A stretch of 46,431 bases of DNA from Deltaproteobacteria bacterium (GTDB lineage Bacteria; Desulfobacterota; Binatia; UBA9968): positions 1 through 46,431 of the forward strand of contig VBKE01000296.1 of NCBI GenBank assembly GCA_005879605.1, written 5' to 3'. Numbering within the stretch: position 1 is the first letter of the stretch; the number at the start of each line of letters is the position of its first letter. A program made the position numbers and the translations under genes. The notes beneath the pieces were generated by a model. The model did not search any database, had not been told where the DNA came from, and saw only the letters and a program-made list of their open reading frames with translations. This document shows positions 42,497-46,431 of this stretch, one piece after another.

Positions 42497-42825
42497 AAAG
42501 GCCTTCTTCTTTCGCATCTCGGAGCTGTTTGCGCTAACGCTCAATCCCGCTGCGCCCAATCCTCGAATTCTTCGAGCCCAGGTTGCTTCAGCGTGTCCAT
42601 GAACGGTCTGCCGGTCGCTGCCGCGTCTTCGATGATGATCCCGTCATCGCCTGCGGCCTTGAGATATGCCGCCAATAGCCGCTAGATGCGCCACGCCCAA
42701 GAGAGTAATTCGTCATGGGGCTTAGTTGTCAACAGCCATTTCCCGATTTCGAAGGCATGGGACTCGGCAGAGATCAATTTGCGTTTCGCGGCTGTGCCAG
42801 CTACATTGTGGGCTTGATCTCTCTC

Positions 42826-43344
42826 ATGGTGAAAGTGCCCGAGTTTTTAGATACGGTTGTGCTCTTCCAGGACCTGGACGCCCAGACCCTCTCAACTCTT
42901 ATGCCCCTGTTGATTCCCAAGAAGATCAAAGCAGGCGAAATGATCTTTCGCGAACTGGACGACTCGGATGCCCTGTACGTCGTGGAGCAGGGACAGGTGG
43001 TGGTCAGCAAACATGTCAGCGGCGAGGTGGAGATCGTGCTCACGCGTTTTTATCCCGGGGATTTTTTTGGCGAGATGGGATTATTCGATTCCGCTCCGCG
43101 CTCTGCATCGGCCCATGCGGAGCTCGATACGATCCTATGGAGGCTTGACCGGGAAGTGTTTCATCAGATCCTCTCCAATTATCCGGAAATAGCCGCCCGA
43201 ATCTGTTACAGACTGGTCACTGTCTTTATCCAACGCCTGCGCGCCACCAATGACCAGGCGCGCGAGGCGATCCGATGGGGATTGGAGGCCACCGGATATT
43301 CTCTTTCCGGAGACCCGACCCCGTTCGGCCGAAAGTCCACCTAA
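42826..43344 (+). CDS. Cyclic-nucleotide-binding-domain protein without HTH
   Basis: A 172-residue CNB protein (ATG at 42826; frame also open from 42715 without better ribosome binding site). The beta-roll is visible in KAGEMIFRELDDSDALYVVE. The phosphate-binding cassette FFGEMGLFDSAPRSASAHA keeps Gly82-Glu83 and Arg92, so nucleotide binding is plausible. No helix-turn-helix follows; after a helix (VTVFIQRLRATNDQAREAIR) the protein ends, so it is not a Crp-like regulator. The next gene, an M50-like membrane protein, starts 8 nt after its stop, so the two probably work together, with the CNB as a sensor subunit. Confidence 0.82.
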   Translation: MVKVPEFLDTVVLFQDLDAQTLSTLMPLLIPKKIKAGEMIFRELDDSDALYVVEQGQVVVSKHVSGEVEIVLTRFYPGDFFGEMGLFDSAPRSASAHAELDTILWRLDREVFHQILSNYPEIAARICYRLVTVFIQRLRATNDQAREAIRWGLEATGYSLSGDPTPFGRKST

Positions 43345-43352
43345 TACTCTCC

Positions 43353-44582
43353 ATGGCTGATCCGGCAAAGCTCGAGCTATTAACGCGAACCCCCGGCGAG
43401 CCGGGATTCAAAGTTCACGAAGTTCAAAGCAGCCAGGCCTACCTGCTCTTCAAGCCGGCGCGCCTGCCGGAGACGGAATGGGAGCTCACACGGCAGCCGC
43501 GCAGCCTCGACGGTTCCCGGAATCATATTTTGAGAAGCCTGCGGCGGGACCGTTATCTTCTCCTCGGCCCCAAGGAATATTTTCTCTGGCAACAATTCGA
43601 CGGCCGTCATTCTCTGGCCGAGATTGGCAGAGCCTTTCATTTTGAATTCGGCTCGTTCGACTATTCGATCATCCGACAATTCATGGCGAAACTTTACTCC
43701 GCTGGACTTCTTGAAGAGTTCGAGGCGTCGGGTCTGCACCGCAGTCTTGCCGACCGGCAAGGCCGCTTTTGGGCGCGCGCACTGAATACCGTTTTGAAGG
43801 CGCGCGACCGCGTCTCGATTCGACTAACCGACGCTGACCGTTATTGCTCGATCATCTACAACCGGGGCGGCTTTCTCCTTTTCCACCCGCTTACCTTTGC
43901 GGCAAGCGTGGCGCTTATGGTTTCGGCGATTATCGCGGTCATCCATCTCGCGCCGCAAGCAAAAAACATCGCGATGGGCTTGGCCGCTTTGCCCCTTCTC
44001 AGCTCCAGCGTCATTGTCGCCACGATAGTCGCGGTCTCGATGCTGCACGTCCTGGTCCATGCTCTAGCCTGCAAGGCCTACCGGCGAAAGGTCCGGGAGA
44101 TGGGATTTTTTTTGCTCCAGGGAATCGTTCCGACCTTCTACGCTGATGTGACGAACATCTTCATGTCGAGCCGCAAGGCCCGAGTGATCGTTGATTTAGC
44201 AGGGCCGATGGTCGAGGTTGTTTGCGGCAGCCTCGCCTTTATCGGCGCCTATTGGTCGGCACCCGGAATCGGCCAATCGCTTCTCTTCGGCGCCGGGATC
44301 TTACTCTGGGAAAGCGCGGTGCTCAATATCTATCCGTTCAATTTTCTCGAAATGGATGGTTACAACATACTAGTGGATCTGTTGGCGATGCCGGCGCTCC
44401 GGCAACAGGCGCTGGCGCTTTTTCCGACTCTTCCCCGCCGCCTGCGCCATGGCCCGAGGCTTGAGAGATCCGAATGGATTCAGCTCGGATACCTCGGGCT
44501 TTGCTTCTTTTCGGTGCTCGCTTATCTGATCGCGCATCTGGACGCCCTCGGGTTGCGGATGCCTGCGTGGAGCCGATCGTAG
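43353..44582 (+). CDS. M50-like (site-2-protease-fold) membrane protein lacking the catalytic Glu
   Basis: About 409 residues from the ATG at 43353. Residues about 65-125 resemble a PqqD/winged-helix-type domain (YFLWQQFDGRHSLAEIGRAF). Membrane helices and the peptidase-like core follow: H232-V-L-V-H236-A-L-A-C in place of HExxHAxxC, KVREMGFFLLQGIVPTFYADV, then NIYPFNFLEMDGYNIL with Asp335 kept. In active relatives (putative peptide zinc metalloproteases) the first motif is HELGHA, so Glu is replaced by Val and peptide cleavage is unlikely. Metal binding by His232, His236 and Asp335 is still possible. It likely forms a membrane unit with the CNB protein upstream. Confidence 0.78.
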   Translation: MADPAKLELLTRTPGEPGFKVHEVQSSQAYLLFKPARLPETEWELTRQPRSLDGSRNHILRSLRRDRYLLLGPKEYFLWQQFDGRHSLAEIGRAFHFEFGSFDYSIIRQFMAKLYSAGLLEEFEASGLHRSLADRQGRFWARALNTVLKARDRVSIRLTDADRYCSIIYNRGGFLLFHPLTFAASVALMVSAIIAVIHLAPQAKNIAMGLAALPLLSSSVIVATIVAVSMLHVLVHALACKAYRRKVREMGFFLLQGIVPTFYADVTNIFMSSRKARVIVDLAGPMVEVVCGSLAFIGAYWSAPGIGQSLLFGAGILLWESAVLNIYPFNFLEMDGYNILVDLLAMPALRQQALALFPTLPRRLRHGPRLERSEWIQLGYLGLCFFSVLAYLIAHLDALGLRMPAWSRS

Positions 44583-44708
44583 ACAGTCATGTAACCGCGG
44601 CGCTCTGGCCAACTTGCACAGATATTAACAATCGCAATTCGTTTTACTTTCTCGCCCTTGCCGGAAGGGACAGAAGTGAGGGAGCCCTTGCTCGGCTTCG
44701 AGTTCCGA

Positions 44709-46431
44709 TCACAATCCCTGTCTGAGTTTCATCTCTTCCACATGCGTCGGCAAGTAAGCGGCGATCAATGCGGGCGTGCCGCGGCGCACATAGTCGAGTC
44801 CCCGTTTAAGCGCCGGTCCGACTTCCCCAGGCTCGCGCACGGTTTCGCCGTATCCGTTCCCTGCCTCCGCGAGCTTGGCGAAATCGGGCGGCGGATCGAA
44901 AACTCCGCCGTCATAGTTGCCGGTTCGCACCGCCACGCCGTTTGGATAGGTTCGCACCAGGCCGTTGGTGCCGGTCGTGTAGGAGCGATTGACAAAAACG
45001 ACGGTCAAGAACGCGGCTTTATAGTGAGAAGCGGTCCACAGGGCAGGCAACGGCGTACCGAACATGAGATAGCCGTCGCCGCTGGCGAAAACGACGTCAC
45101 GATCCGGAGCAGCCAGCTTGGCGCCGACGGCTGCACCGATCCCCCAACCGCCCGACGAGCCGCCGCTGCCGAAATATGTCCCCGCCCGCGCTCGCCGATG
45201 ATACGCGCACACATTGTCCGAGTTGCTCAGCGCATCGTCCACCACGATGGCGTCGGGCTCGAGAATTCTTCCCAACTCGTAGGCGACCCAACGCGGGTGA
45301 AGCGGCCTGCGGCGGCCGGCTTCCTGCCCCAGCCTTTCGTTTTCCGCGTTCATTTCGCGCTTGCGCGCTTCCAAGCGTTCGCGCCGCTCGGCAATGCGGC
45401 TCATATCGCTTTGCTTGAGCATCCCTGTAGCCGCGTCATAAATCGCCCGCGCGGCCGCGCCCGCCGTGACCGGAAGCCAGAGATCGGCCTGAAATTCCAT
45501 CGTCTTGTAGTTCGACAATACCGGGTCGACCTCGGCCCAGATGACTTTCGTCCCAGCGCGGGGCGCCGCCGCGGGCGAGATGTACGGCACTAACGCTTCC
45601 AATAAGAGCAGCGCATCGGCATCTTTGACGTCTGGACCGGTGCCGTAGAGTGGGTGGATGGTGGGAAAATTGAGTCGGTCCACTCTGTCTGTGTCCATCA
45701 CCGGCAGCGCTAATAACTCCGCCAGCCGCACGATCTCAGCCACCGACTCGGGATTCCGTCCCGCCGTGCCGGCGTATATACATGGGTTGCGCGCTTCGAT
45801 GAGCCACTGGGCGGCGCGGCGCGCATCAGAGGGATCGGGATACGCGGGGCGCGCGATGCCGAGTTCGTCGCGCGTGGGAAAATAAGTTTTGCCGGGAAAC
45901 TTGAGCATCGCGCTTTCACGCGGGACCGTGAGATAAACGGGACCCTTGGGTTCGCTCATCGCCACCTGCAGCAACCTGCTGACGATCAGACCAGGATTGT
46001 CTTGGTGCTCCAAGCGATGGTCGATCTTGGTGTACTGTCGCAGAATCGCGCCTTGATCCCTTGGCTCCTGTACCCATTGGACTGCGCTGTTGCGGGAGCC
46101 GGGAATTGATCCGGGGTAGGCGCGCGGCCCCGCGCCGGCGGTAATCAAAACCGGATAATTGCCGCGCCAAGCGGTATGAATCGCGCCGCCGTAATTCAAC
46201 GAGCCGACGTCGACGTGCACGGCAGTAGCCTCTGGTTGATTTCTGATCATCGCACTCCCTAAAGCAGCGTTGAGTGCAACGCTCTCATGCGGCACGGTGA
46301 TCAGTTTGGGCGCCGGCCAGCCTTTTTCTTGAGCTTTCGCCACACTCTCTTGCCAGAAGGCGATCTCCGATCCAGAAACGAAAAATAAGTGATCGACGCC
46401 GCCCAACTTCATGGCCGCAACCAGAGCATCG
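44709..46431 (-). CDS. ThDP-dependent enzyme, acetolactate-synthase-like large subunit (5' end cut by window edge)
   Basis: The frame stays open to the right edge; upstream of the first Met in the window it reads DALVAA, so the true start lies beyond it. The Glu that activates ThDP is in VPHESVA (E43 from the Met at 46412). The middle domain (ARNPCIYAGTAGRNPES) and the C-terminal ThDP/Mg motif GDGYLMF (445-447) with the Asn in VFVNRS (475) follow. It belongs to the acetolactate synthase, benzoylformate decarboxylase and related groups. No small subunit is near; a decarboxylase or lyase of a keto acid is more likely than branched-chain amino acid synthesis. Confidence 0.9.
   Translation of the reverse strand, partial: DALVAAMKLGGVDHLFFVSGSEIAFWQESVAKAQEKGWPAPKLITVPHESVALNAALGSAMIRNQPEATAVHVDVGSLNYGGAIHTAWRGNYPVLITAGAGPRAYPGSIPGSRNSAVQWVQEPRDQGAILRQYTKIDHRLEHQDNPGLIVSRLLQVAMSEPKGPVYLTVPRESAMLKFPGKTYFPTRDELGIARPAYPDPSDARRAAQWLIEARNPCIYAGTAGRNPESVAEIVRLAELLALPVMDTDRVDRLNFPTIHPLYGTGPDVKDADALLLLEALVPYISPAAAPRAGTKVIWAEVDPVLSNYKTMEFQADLWLPVTAGAAARAIYDAATGMLKQSDMSRIAERRERLEARKREMNAENERLGQEAGRRRPLHPRWVAYELGRILEPDAIVVDDALSNSDNVCAYHRRARAGTYFGSGGSSGGWGIGAAVGAKLAAPDRDVVFASGDGYLMFGTPLPALWTASHYKAAFLTVVFVNRSYTTGTNGLVRTYPNGVAVRTGNYDGGVFDPPPDFAKLAEAGNGYGETVREPGEVGPALKRGLDYVRRGTPALIAAYLPTHVEEMKLRQGL

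Noticed and set aside
44582..44708. Terminator between the M50-like gene and the ThDP enzyme
   Set aside because: Convergent gap inspected, but no stable stem with a T-tract was found.

Overview
The window looks like a chromosomal segment of an uncultivated, soil- or sediment-type Gram-negative bacterium. It is moderately GC-rich by eye and carries lipoproteins with lipoboxes, a bactofilin, several solute-binding proteins of the NMT1/THI5 type, amidohydrolase-2 enzymes, luciferase-like flavin oxidoreductases and secreted proteins that join a carboxypeptidase-regulatory-like domain to a Vgb-like propeller. This mix is typical of genomes binned as deltaproteobacterial, Binatota, Rokubacteria or Tectomicrobia relatives. 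No rRNA, tRNA or marker protein is present to settle the phylum, so the placement is an inference.

Layout. 1-0.95 kb: two DUF4398 lipoproteins, the second apparently cut short by a stop codon. 1.2-5 kb: a membrane GT2 of the cellulose-synthase type and a DegT-type aminotransferase. 5-6.4 kb: an orphan solute-binding protein and a metallo-beta-lactamase-fold remnant. 6.7-7.9 kb: a class I aminotransferase. 8-12.4 kb: two tandem paralogues of a secreted protein combining a regulatory-like domain, a c-type haem motif and a propeller; one is intact, and the other has lost the haem segment and its reading frame. 12.7-14.4 kb: a cupin and an LLM oxidoreductase. 15.2-16.8 kb: a truncated, catalytically dead HtpX and a TerC protein. 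17-21.6 kb: dienelactone hydrolase, one complete NMT1-type ABC transporter (ATPase, permease, binding protein, overlapping by ATGA junctions) and a convergent LLM oxidoreductase. 21.8-22.6 kb: a bactofilin with a zinc-ribbon partner. 23-27.1 kb: two orphan binding proteins flanking a carboxyltransferase-like enzyme. 27.4-29.1 kb: a coiled-coil protein and a small exported protein. 29.4-33.5 kb: amidohydrolase, PqqC/TenA-like oxidase, frameshifted bicupin and frameshifted glutathione S-transferase. 33.7-36.3 kb: an 877-residue membrane-anchored repeat coiled coil. 36.7-39 kb: a zinc-ribbon remnant, a conserved small protein and DinB. 39.1-42.5 kb: amidohydrolase, zinc alcohol dehydrogenase and another orphan binding protein. 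42.8-44.6 kb: a cyclic-nucleotide-binding protein followed by an M50-like membrane protein lacking the catalytic Glu. The right edge cuts a ThDP-dependent enzyme.

Two themes stand out. First, small-molecule catabolism with five NMT1-type binding proteins but only one ATPase/permease pair. Second, decay: at least seven genes are truncated, frameshifted, start-less or stripped of catalytic residues. Several gaps hold short arrays of degenerate 8- or 9-nt units with terminal inverted repeats, in at least three unrelated sequence families. The most interesting candidates are the haem/propeller lipoprotein pair, the cyclic-nucleotide/M50-like pair, the 71-78-residue repeat coiled coil and the 9-mer arrays.
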